Assembly: GCA_036510735.1 (NCBI GenBank)
Contig: DATCDK010000085.1
Coordinates: forward strand, 1 to 13,244
Length of the DNA stretch: 13,244 bases
Direction of reading: 5' to 3'
Origin: PALSA-607 sp036510735
GTDB taxonomy: Bacteria > Actinomycetota > Actinomycetes > Acidothermales > Acidothermaceae
In this document: positions 7,775 through 13,244 of the stretch, one piece after another
Position numbering within the stretch: position 1 is the stretch's first letter
Layout of the letters: every line of letters begins with the position of its first letter
Translations under genes and position numbers: made by a program
The notes under the pieces: model-generated
Told to the model about the DNA's origin: nothing
The model's input: only the letters and a program-made list of their open reading frames with translations
The model's database searches: none

Positions 7775-8755
7775 GTGCCCCGATCAGGCTTCAATCTGCA
7801 GTGGCTCTACAGCAAGAGGGCGGCGCCACGCGGCCCTGACGAGAAGGTCCTCGACGCGATCGCGGCGTGGGGATTCGACTTCGTCCGATTGCCGACGGAT
7901 TACCGGCTGTGGAGCGTGGACGACGATCCCTACCGGCCCGACGAATCCGTGCTGGTCCTCGTCGACGAGGTCCTCGCGGCATGTCGGCAGCGCGAGATCC
8001 ACTTGTCACTGAACATGCATCGCGCGCCGGGCTATGTGATCACCGGCTGGGAAACTGAACCGTACGACCTCTGGGCCGATCTGCCCGCTCAAGATGCGTT
8101 CGTTGCGAGCTGGGAACGCTTCGCCCAGCGCTACATCGAAGTGCCCGGCGAGACGCTGAGCTTCGACCTTGTCAACGAGCCGCCGGCGTTGGGGCTGCGC
8201 GGTTTCACCCGCGACGCCCACGAAGTGGTGATCCGTCGAACGGTGGCGGCGATCCGCGCCATCTCACCCGATCGTCCGCTGGTCATCGACGGTCTCGACG
8301 GCGGCAATCTCGCGATGCCAGAACTTGCCGATCTCGGACTTACCCAGAGCGTGCGCGGCTACCAGCCCATGCGGGTGTCGCACTACGAGGCGCCGTGGTG
8401 GCCCGGTCACGTTGGCATGCCTGAACCGGCGTACCCGTGTGAGTACGACGGCCGTTGGTGGGATCGCGCCGGCCTTCGGGAGTTCTACCAACCGTGGCGC
8501 GACCTGGAGGCTTTGGGCGTGCCGGTACATGTCGGGGAATTCGGCTGCTACGAGCGGACGACGGACGACGTCGCGCAGGCCTGGTTCACCGACCTGTTCG
8601 GCGTGTTCAAAGACTTCGGCTGGGGTTTCGGCCTCTGGGAATTCGAGGGACCGTTCGGCATCGTCGGGCACCATCGCGCAGGGGCCTGTTTCGAAGCAAG
8701 AGACGGTTTCATGGTCGACCGCCGATTACTCGACCTGATGATGTCGTCCCGTTGA
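7775..8755 (+). CDS. Cytoplasmic glycoside hydrolase family 5 enzyme
   Basis: A 326-aa single-domain GH5 TIM-barrel enzyme with no signal peptide, so it should hydrolyse imported glycosides inside the cell by the retaining mechanism. GTG 7775 is preceded by GGAAAGG (7760-7766) at 8 nt. Family landmarks are FVRLPTDYRLW, LNMHRAPGY (His82), FDLVNEPP with the predicted acid/base Glu135, the SHYEAPWW region (His203, Tyr204), and HVGEFGCY with the predicted nucleophile Glu255; a C-terminal LWEFEGPFGI strand carries the barrel-end Trp. The small size and cytoplasmic location fit an exo-acting or oligosaccharide-specific enzyme rather than a secreted endoglucanase. Lying next to a GH2 mannosidase and a CUT1 importer, it may be a beta-mannosidase acting on short beta-mannosides or Man-GlcNAc; a beta-glucosidase-type activity is also possible. 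Subfamily was not determined. Confidence 0.88.
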   Translation: MPRSGFNLQWLYSKRAAPRGPDEKVLDAIAAWGFDFVRLPTDYRLWSVDDDPYRPDESVLVLVDEVLAACRQREIHLSLNMHRAPGYVITGWETEPYDLWADLPAQDAFVASWERFAQRYIEVPGETLSFDLVNEPPALGLRGFTRDAHEVVIRRTVAAIRAISPDRPLVIDGLDGGNLAMPELADLGLTQSVRGYQPMRVSHYEAPWWPGHVGMPEPAYPCEYDGRWWDRAGLREFYQPWRDLEALGVPVHVGEFGCYERTTDDVAQAWFTDLFGVFKDFGWGFGLWEFEGPFGIVGHHRAGACFEARDGFMVDRRLLDLMMSSR

Positions 8756-8777
8756 CGCGATTGGGCGTGAGTTGGCG

Positions 8778-9758
8778 CTACAGACTGCGGTGTTGCATGT
8801 CCGCCCACTCGTGCCGGGCATCTGCTGTGTCGTCGTGAGCTCGATGAAACCGTGCGGCCAGAGATGCGATGTCGTCGAGCTCCCAGGCCAGACGGTAGAG
8901 ATCGAGCATCGCCGGCAGCACGTCGTGGTCTACAACGCTCGTGTAGGCGTCGAAGGTGCTCGTGTCGGAACCCCGTAGGTGCCATAGGTCACGCTCCGGC
9001 GGTGCAACGAGCGCGGTGTCCCAATCGACCAGTAGCCATCCATTGGTTGTCTCGATGAGGTTGCCGGGGTGTGGTTCGCCATGGGTCAACACCATGCGAT
9101 CCGGTCGCTGGCGCGCCTGCTCGGCCAGCAGGTCATGCTCGCTCAGCATGTGTTCAATACGGTTCGCACGGACTGCAAACCAGGATCTCGCCCGCTGGCC
9201 GTACGGCCCGGTCTCCCATGGCGCGCTCAACTCGTCGAGCGCATGGGCGATCTCGTGGCGTTGCGGAAGCGCGAAATCCTCGACGTGCGCGGTGCCCCAT
9301 AAGACTGCGGGCGACGCATGAAGCGCCCCGATCAACCGCAGCACCTGGTCGCGCTCGGCCTCGGGAAAGGTGTCGCCGAAGTCATGAATGTGGCCGTCGA
9401 CGAATGGGTACAGTGCCGCCGCATACTGACCCCGGATCCGTCGTACGACGTCTCCGTCGATTGTCTTGGCAGGTGCCACCACGAACGCCGCACCGCCGTC
9501 GTGGACGGCACTAGCTGTAAGCAACGCCTCACGTAGCCGCTCGTAAGCGTCGTCGGGTGAGTCGTCGGCCGAGCGTCGTCGCGCCTCGAGGTCGTCGACG
9601 CTCACGAACCAACGTCGGCCTGCATCGTCAACTACTCGCCAGTGATGGCTACCGAAGCCAACCGCCGAATACTCAACGGCAACCGGCTCCAGCGCCCAGC
9701 CAGTACGCAACGCCTCGATCACGTCGAGATCCTGCAGATCGGCGGGTCGCGTGAGCAT
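8778..9758 (-). CDS. APH-fold phosphotransferase-like protein
   Basis: A 326-aa protein of the aminoglycoside phosphotransferase/choline kinase-like fold (APH family). The C-lobe is clear: LTHGEPHPGN (His226, Glu228, Asn233) matches the catalytic loop, with Glu where Asp is classical, and LLVDWDTA (Asp245, Asp247) matches the metal-binding motif, followed by APPERDLW. The N-lobe is odd: the strand normally carrying the ATP-binding Lys reads RRWFVSVDDL, with no Lys, and the only Lys in the protein is Lys98 (VVAPAKTI). The overall layout resembles spectinomycin-type phosphotransferases, but resistance cannot be claimed. Its stop lies 22 bp from that of the GH5 gene (convergent). No Shine-Dalgarno site precedes ATG 9758; a TAGAAT -10 box 8 nt upstream suggests a leaderless message. 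Substrate unknown. Confidence 0.82.
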   Translation of the reverse strand: MLTRPADLQDLDVIEALRTGWALEPVAVEYSAVGFGSHHWRVVDDAGRRWFVSVDDLEARRRSADDSPDDAYERLREALLTASAVHDGGAAFVVAPAKTIDGDVVRRIRGQYAAALYPFVDGHIHDFGDTFPEAERDQVLRLIGALHASPAVLWGTAHVEDFALPQRHEIAHALDELSAPWETGPYGQRARSWFAVRANRIEHMLSEHDLLAEQARQRPDRMVLTHGEPHPGNLIETTNGWLLVDWDTALVAPPERDLWHLRGSDTSTFDAYTSVVDHDVLPAMLDLYRLAWELDDIASLAARFHRAHDDTADARHEWADMQHRSL

Positions 9759-9766
9759 GGCCGCGA

Positions 9767-9772
9767 ATTCTA
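9767..9772 (-). promoter_or_regulatory. Candidate -10 box for a leaderless APH-like transcript
   Basis: On the minus strand TAGAAT (5 of 6 matches to TATAAT) ends 8 nt before ATG 9758. Transcription would then begin at or next to the A of the start codon. This agrees with the lack of any Shine-Dalgarno sequence. No good -35 hexamer is visible at the standard distance. Confidence 0.5.
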
Positions 9773-9901
9773 CGTGGACGCTTGGACAACCGCCCCCGAA
9801 TATCTCGGACGGCGGACGAGTCGCCAGGATCAGGCTGCAGGGCTTCTCGACTCGTGCTCCATCCGTTTCCCAATGTCATAGGCCGCTGCAACATTGACGA
9901 C

Positions 9902-10381
9902 ATGACTTCAAACGAAGCACACGATTTTGACTTCATCTACGGCCACTGGGTCGTGCACAACAGGAAGCTGCGCGATGTCACCGACCCAGAATGCGAAGAC
10001 TGGGTCGAGTTCGACGCGACCAGCGAAACGTTTCCCATACCTCAGACGCTCGGACACATAGACCGGATCTACGTGCCAGATCCTCCAGATGGCGAGCCCT
10101 TCGAGGGCTTTACGTTGCGCCTCTTCGACCCCGTAACCGCGGTCTGGCGTATGTGGTGGAGCAGCACGCGGACGCCGGGGCGGTTGGACCCACCCATGAC
10201 GGGGCGGTTCACCGACGGCCACGGTGTGTTCGAGGGCAGCGACACGGTCGGTGGGCGAGATCTCATGCTCCGCTTCAACTGGCACGCCGACCCGTCAACA
10301 CCCGTGTGGGAACAGTCGTTCTCGTACGACTCAGGTGCCACCTGGAAGGTCAACTGGACAATGACGCTCAGCCGCAGCTAA
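9902..10381 (+). CDS. Small DUF1579-like conserved hypothetical protein
   Basis: A 159-aa soluble protein without signal peptide or membrane segment. ATG 9902 is chosen because the recognisable fold begins right after it (HDFDFIYGHWVVHNRKL); a TTG-initiated frame from 9782 would add 40 low-complexity residues and has no better ribosome site. The series of beta-strands with GHWVVHNR, TLRLFDPVTAVWRMWW, GRFTDGHGVFEG and a C-terminal WEQSFSYDSGATWKVNW is familiar from DUF1579-like, lipocalin-type beta-barrel hypothetical proteins of soil bacteria. The assignment is from pattern memory and no biochemical role is known to me. It starts 143 bp from the divergent APH-like gene and is not obviously part of an operon. 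No Shine-Dalgarno sequence precedes it. Confidence 0.8.
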   Translation: MTSNEAHDFDFIYGHWVVHNRKLRDVTDPECEDWVEFDATSETFPIPQTLGHIDRIYVPDPPDGEPFEGFTLRLFDPVTAVWRMWWSSTRTPGRLDPPMTGRFTDGHGVFEGSDTVGGRDLMLRFNWHADPSTPVWEQSFSYDSGATWKVNWTMTLSRS

Positions 10382-10414
10382 CGCGACCCCATCGAGCCCG
10401 AAGGGCGGACGAGT

Positions 10415-10428
10415 CGGCCTATAGGCCG
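10415..10428. repeat. 14-bp perfect palindrome
   Basis: CGGCCTATAGGCCG is a perfect palindrome 33 bp after the DUF1579-like stop. It can fold as a 5-bp stem with a TATA loop and has no T-tract. It may be a weak terminator or a protein-binding site; which is not decided by the sequence. Confidence 0.5.
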
Positions 10429-10446
10429 GGGCGCCTCCGTTGCAAC

Positions 10447-10487
10447 TTGCGCGCTGAGTTGCCGCAGGTCAGGGCTAGGTTGCGCGC
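10447..10487 (+). repeat. Pair of 8-bp direct repeats upstream of the integrase
   Basis: TTGCGCGC occurs at 10447-10454 and again at 10480-10487, 33 bp apart, about three helical turns. Repeated short boxes on one face of the helix are typical of recombinase arm or accessory-factor sites. The motif is GC-rich and short, so chance is possible. Confidence 0.4.
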
Positions 10488-10497
10488 ATGTTCACGG

Positions 10498-10528
10498 TTC
10501 CGGTGTCACACCGATGTCACTACCGGAA
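10498..10528. promoter_or_regulatory. Nested inverted and direct repeats before the integrase (candidate operator)
   Basis: Three symmetries overlap here. An outer inverted repeat pairs TTCCGGT (10498-10504) with ACCGGAA (10522-10528). An inner palindrome CGGTGTCACACCG (10501-10513) has 6-bp arms. TGTCAC is directly repeated at 10504-10509 and 10515-10520, 11 bp apart. The block ends 19 bp before the integrase ATG, where a repressor or the recombinase itself could bind. Confidence 0.5.
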
Positions 10529-10547
10529 GCGAGCGTAACCAGTCGCC

Positions 10548-11642
10548 ATGTCGAGCCCACGCAAACTCATCCACAGTCGCGGCACGTCGTATGAGATCAC
10601 CTACCGCATCAACGGTCGGATGGTACGGCGCCGGTTTCCCACCCGCGCCGCGGCCTTGGACGCGATGGCCCAGGCACGCACCCAGATCCGCGCCGGTACG
10701 CACCTGGCGCCGGCCGAAGCGCGCATCACGTTGGGCACCTACGCGACACGGTGGATCGCCGGGTTGCAGGTCGCACAATCCACCGGCCACCATTACCAAC
10801 TATCGTTGCGCAAGCACATCCTGCCCGCGCTGGGTCACGTGCCGGTCGGGTCGCTGCGCCGCTCCGACATCGTCGCCTGCGTCGCCGAACTGTCGGCGAG
10901 AGGTCTCGCCCCCACGACGGTGGAGTCCACCTACACGGTGTTGGCGATGGTGTTGCGCTCCGCCACCTACGACCGGCTGATCCCGGCCAGTCCCTGCTTC
11001 AAAATCAAACTGCCACCCATCCCCGCCCGCGGCCTCACCGTGTTCACCGCAGACCAGATCGGTGCGATCCTCGCTGCTGCGAAACCGCAGCACCGCGCTG
11101 TCTTGGCGACCGCGATCGGGACCGGCATGCGACAAGGGGAACTGTTGGGCCTACGACTCTCGAGCGTCAATCTGCTGCGCCGCGAACTCGCCGTCGAAAC
11201 CCAATGCCTGACCCCGGCCGGGGCTGGCATGCCCTACCTGACCGGCACGCTGAAGACCGCTGCCAGCAGGAGAGTGATCCCGCTCCCCCGGTTCGCCGTC
11301 GACGCGCTCACCGAATACATCGAGAACTGCGCACCACTAGCCGACGACCGACCGTTGTTCACCAACCCGCACGGCGGGCCGTGGCGGCGCGGCGCGTTCA
11401 ACGACTCCGTCTGGAAACCAACACTGCTCCGCGCCGGACTGCCCACCACATACGGGATGCACGCGCTGCGGCACACCTACGCCAGCACCCTGATCGCCGC
11501 AGGCCTGCACGCCAAAGTCATCCAGACCAGGCTCGGGCACAAATCCATCACCGAAACCATGGACACCTACGGACACCTGTTCCCCCACCAAAACCACGAA
11601 ACCGCCGACGCACTCGACCGCGCCTACCATCAAGAAGGTTGA
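10548..11642 (+). CDS. Tyrosine recombinase / phage-type integrase
   Basis: A 364-aa site-specific recombinase of the tyrosine class, as used by actinophages and integrative elements. Residues 1-60 form a small beta-rich arm-binding domain (TSYEITYRINGRMVRRRFPTR); about 64-155 is the SAM-like core-binding domain; the catalytic domain follows. The catalytic set is complete: Arg195 (GTGMRQGELLGLR), Lys236 (TLKTAASRRV), His305 and Arg308 (HALRHTYAST), His331 (LGHKSI) and the nucleophile Tyr341 (DTYGHLF). Length and motifs are intact, so the enzyme is probably functional. ATG 10548 has no strong ribosome site. Upstream is a repeat-dense stretch. No excisionase, replication or transfer gene and no tRNA is visible, so either the element lies beyond the window or the integrase is a remnant. 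Confidence 0.92.
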   Translation: MSSPRKLIHSRGTSYEITYRINGRMVRRRFPTRAAALDAMAQARTQIRAGTHLAPAEARITLGTYATRWIAGLQVAQSTGHHYQLSLRKHILPALGHVPVGSLRRSDIVACVAELSARGLAPTTVESTYTVLAMVLRSATYDRLIPASPCFKIKLPPIPARGLTVFTADQIGAILAAAKPQHRAVLATAIGTGMRQGELLGLRLSSVNLLRRELAVETQCLTPAGAGMPYLTGTLKTAASRRVIPLPRFAVDALTEYIENCAPLADDRPLFTNPHGGPWRRGAFNDSVWKPTLLRAGLPTTYGMHALRHTYASTLIAAGLHAKVIQTRLGHKSITETMDTYGHLFPHQNHETADALDRAYHQEG

Positions 11643-11769
11643 CGCAACGGCCATGCGCGCGCCCTTGACGTGCCGTGTTTGCCAGGACCGCCCCGGCCCC
11701 GCAATCTGTGGCAACGACAGGTGACTTGACGCTGGTGCTCGAGGTGTTCGCCTAGTCGAGGAGACCAGT

Positions 11770-11784
11770 CCGTGCCTTGCACGG
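11770..11784. terminator. Hairpin between convergent integrase and lipoprotein genes
   Basis: CCGTGC (11770-11775) pairs with GCACGG (11779-11784) across a CTT loop. It sits between two converging genes, where a two-way terminator is expected. The stem is only 6 bp and lacks a T-tract on either strand, so the call is tentative. Confidence 0.3.
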
Positions 11785-11817
11785 CTTACCTCGTTGCTTG
11801 TATCGCGGCCTGAGTGC

Positions 11818-12645
11818 TCACTTCGCTCCGCTTGCCGGTAGTACGGCGCTGAATACGATCGTTTCGCTGAACGTTAGACCGTCGACTTGCCAGGCATAAC
11901 ATCCCGGAACGGTGACCCAGGTCTCTCCCGGTACGGTTCGATAGCCGTCTCCGGAGTTGACTGTCGGGCCTGGTGGCACGACCAGAGATGTCAGACTCGG
12001 GGATCCGCCCATCCTGATGACACCCTTGCCGTCCAAAGGGGCCGCCCGAATGAGAAACGGGCCCTGATAAGCGGGCACGCTGAACCACAGAGTCTTGAAC
12101 GCCAACCAGCCCGGCGCTTCTCCTGTGTCGAGATCCACTGAGCCGTGCGCCAGGTCTCCTGCCATGGCTATCAGCGGGCGGACGAGGCCGGTTCCCAGCG
12201 CGGTTCCGTCAAAGAATGACGTGTTTGCTGGTCCGCCGGAGGTGGCTGGGCAGCGATGCCCAGGTTGAACCGCCGGGAGATGAAGCGCTCGGATCAAAGT
12301 GGCAGGAACCGCGCCGCGAACGTTGTCAGTGCAGACGACCTCGTTCGCGCAGGCCTGTTGATACGTGGTAGGAACAACGGGCTGTGGGGGGTCGGTACCA
12401 GGCGAGCTTAGATTTGTCGCAGGAGGCAGGCTGGTTGCCACCGATTGCGCGGGCGCGCTGGCAGGCAGTGGCCGACTGCCCGTTGGCGTGGCTGTCGTGG
12501 TCGGGGAGTGCCGCCCGACACTGGGCCCCGGCGACGTCCCACCGGGCGTGCACGCGCCGATGAGCAGGAGCAGTACCGCACTCACGGCGAACGTCGCGCA
12601 ATCGGATCTGCCTGTCGGTCCAGACGTGCGGCGATCGGGGTGCAT
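11818..12645 (-). CDS. Putative lipoprotein of unknown function
   Basis: A 275-aa secreted, membrane-anchored protein. The N-terminus has an Arg-containing n-region, a hydrophobic stretch (about residues 17-30) and the lipobox LIGAC with the lipidated Cys at residue 32. A Pro/Ser/Thr-rich linker of about 60 residues follows, then a globular domain with four Cys (in QACANEVVC, PGHRCP and VPGCYAW) that could form disulfides. The C-terminal end, ETWVTVPGCYAWQVDGLTF, then an I/V-rich strand, resembles a short motif in uncharacterised bacterial secreted proteins; I recognise no named family. ATG 12645 is preceded by a G-rich stretch (GGGGGTGGG) and, further up, by a good promoter. It converges on the integrase gene and stands alone as a transcription unit. 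Function unknown. Confidence 0.8.
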   Translation of the reverse strand: MHPDRRTSGPTGRSDCATFAVSAVLLLLIGACTPGGTSPGPSVGRHSPTTTATPTGSRPLPASAPAQSVATSLPPATNLSSPGTDPPQPVVPTTYQQACANEVVCTDNVRGAVPATLIRALHLPAVQPGHRCPATSGGPANTSFFDGTALGTGLVRPLIAMAGDLAHGSVDLDTGEAPGWLAFKTLWFSVPAYQGPFLIRAAPLDGKGVIRMGGSPSLTSLVVPPGPTVNSGDGYRTVPGETWVTVPGCYAWQVDGLTFSETIVFSAVLPASGAK

Positions 12646-12682
12646 GGCCCACCCCCGAAATGGACCGTCGGCCCGCAGACCG

Positions 12683-12712
12683 AATTTATGCTTTCTGTCG
12701 CGTATTCGTCAA
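12683..12712 (-). promoter_or_regulatory. Sigma-70-type promoter for the lipoprotein gene
   Basis: On the minus strand, TTGACG (12712-12707) and TAAATT (12688-12683) are separated by 18 bp. The -35 box matches 5 of 6 consensus bases; the -10 box keeps the critical T1, A2 and T6. Transcription would start near 12676, leaving about 30 nt of leader before ATG 12645. Confidence 0.6.
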
Positions 12713-13099
12713 CGATCTAGCCCAGCGGGTGGCTTAGCCCCCTAAGTGCGTTGCGGCCTCAACGGCGCAAAGGACATTTCTGCGCGGACGTGGCTTCTGA
12801 AGATGAGCGGGAGGCAAATTGGCGGTGGTTCACGGCCGTCTCCGCACCCAGATCACGCCCTTAACGTCAGTTGCACGCCGATGCTTCGGCGGGCTAGAGA
12901 TTGAACCACGCGGGATCCTTCTTGTCGGCAGGCTGCGAAGCGCCTCTTCGGTTAGGGAGACCCGGGCGCACTCGAAGCCGGGCCGCCCATCCACTAGTAG
13001 TCCTACCGCTGATTGGCAAGGTAGGACGCGCGTAATCGCCAAATGTGCGCGTTCGCTGCCGACCTGTTTGGCCTACGCGGCGAGGCTCCCCGGCTGCGA
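12713..13099. other. Stretch without a convincing gene
   Basis: About 390 bp between the lipoprotein promoter and the edge gene. Open frames of 70 and 104 residues exist on the minus strand but read as Arg/Pro/Ser-rich filler with no domain, membrane segment or motif, and they overlap each other and the edge gene. The only clear structure is a hairpin at 13000-13027. No tRNA or transposase remnant was recognised. Confidence 0.5.
13000..13027. repeat. 8-bp perfect inverted repeat, possible terminator
   Basis: GTCCTACC (13000-13007) pairs with GGTAGGAC (13020-13027) around a 12-nt loop. It lies 73 nt past the stop of the minus-strand edge gene, so it could end that transcript, although no T-tract follows on the minus strand. 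Confidence 0.45.
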
Positions 13100-13244
13100 T
13101 CAACGCCGACGTCGGCGACGCCACAGTCCGAGGGCCGCACCCCCGATGAAGCCGACGCCTGCCACCACGCATAGCCCCCACAAGAAACTTGTCACTCTGA
13201 CACCGCACCGGAGTGCGAATCCTTCCAGGACGGCAATAAAACTC
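13100..13244 (-). CDS. Partial gene or small protein: transmembrane segment with Arg6 tail
   Basis: A minus-strand frame enters from the right edge and stays open for 47 codons to TGA at 13102-13100. It ends in about 21 hydrophobic residues (SFLWGLCVVAGVGFIGGAAL and a short extension), then Trp and six Arg. Such a segment capped by arginines is a typical membrane anchor with its basic end in the cytoplasm, consistent with a C-terminal anchor of a longer protein. Alternatively GTG 13195 could start a free 31-residue single-pass protein, but no good ribosome site precedes it. An overlapping 104-residue frame from 13208 is less protein-like. The 5' part is off the window, so no family can be named. 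Confidence 0.45.
   Translation of the reverse strand, partial: SFIAVLEGFALRCGVRVTSFLWGLCVVAGVGFIGGAALGLWRRRRRR

Noticed and set aside
8756..8777. Gap between convergent GH5 and APH-like genes examined for a shared terminator.
   Set aside because: The 22 bp contain no useful inverted repeat.
10751..11668. 305-residue plus-strand frame overlapping the integrase.
   Set aside because: It is an Arg/Pro/His-rich out-of-frame shadow. The integrase frame contains the full catalytic set.
11643..11817. Region after the integrase examined for a tRNA or attachment-site core.
   Set aside because: No T-loop motif, cloverleaf or repeat matching the upstream side was found; only a short hairpin is present.
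12830..13042. 70-residue minus-strand frame.
   Set aside because: No motif, hydrophobic core or ribosome site supports it, and it overlaps another doubtful frame.
12894..13208. 104-residue minus-strand frame with GGAAGGA upstream of its GTG.
   Set aside because: The sequence is Arg/Pro/Gly-rich with no recognisable structure, and it overlaps the more protein-like transmembrane-Arg6 frame.

Overview
The window is high-G+C DNA whose reading frames strongly prefer G or C at third positions. It has GTG start codons, long Ala/Ser/Thr-rich lipoprotein linkers, and a sugar ABC importer with no ATPase gene beside it. These traits fit an actinomycete (Actinomycetota). Genus and family cannot be read from the sequence, and no rRNA, tRNA or CRISPR array is visible.

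Region 1 (59-5991, + strand) looks like a sugar-uptake and hydrolysis operon. It encodes a lipoprotein solute-binding protein, two CUT1-type permeases (MalF-like and MalG-like, overlapping by 4 bp), and a GH2 beta-mannosidase that is translationally close-coupled to them. A strong hairpin separates the binding-protein gene from the first permease. The energising ATPase is absent and is presumably a shared MsiK-type subunit encoded elsewhere.

Region 2 (5973-8755) holds a complete ABCB-type half-transporter (exporter) on the minus strand, convergent with the mannosidase (19-bp tail overlap). A cytoplasmic GH5-family glycosidase runs divergently from it. The two divergent start codons are only 20 bp apart, and a LacI-like palindrome lies in the first codons of the exporter. 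With the GH2 enzyme, the GH5 enzyme suggests import of short beta-mannosides, or Man-containing oligosaccharides, and their degradation inside the cell.

Region 3 (8778-10381) holds an APH-fold phosphotransferase-like protein (minus strand, probably leaderless) and a divergent small DUF1579-like protein. There is no evident link to sugar use.

Region 4 (10382-11642) is a full-length tyrosine recombinase preceded by a stretch dense in short direct and inverted repeats. No tRNA or clear attachment-site duplication is visible, so the ends of any element are unresolved.

Region 5 (11643-13244) holds a secreted lipoprotein of unknown function with a good sigma-70-type promoter, then about 390 bp without a convincing gene. 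At the window edge is the 3' end of a minus-strand gene encoding a transmembrane segment followed by six arginines.

Nothing here is clearly a new biological system. The most distinctive items are the in-frame 15-bp tandem repeats in the permease N-terminus, the very tight divergent exporter/GH5 control region, the APH-like protein lacking the usual lysine, and the repeat cluster upstream of the integrase.
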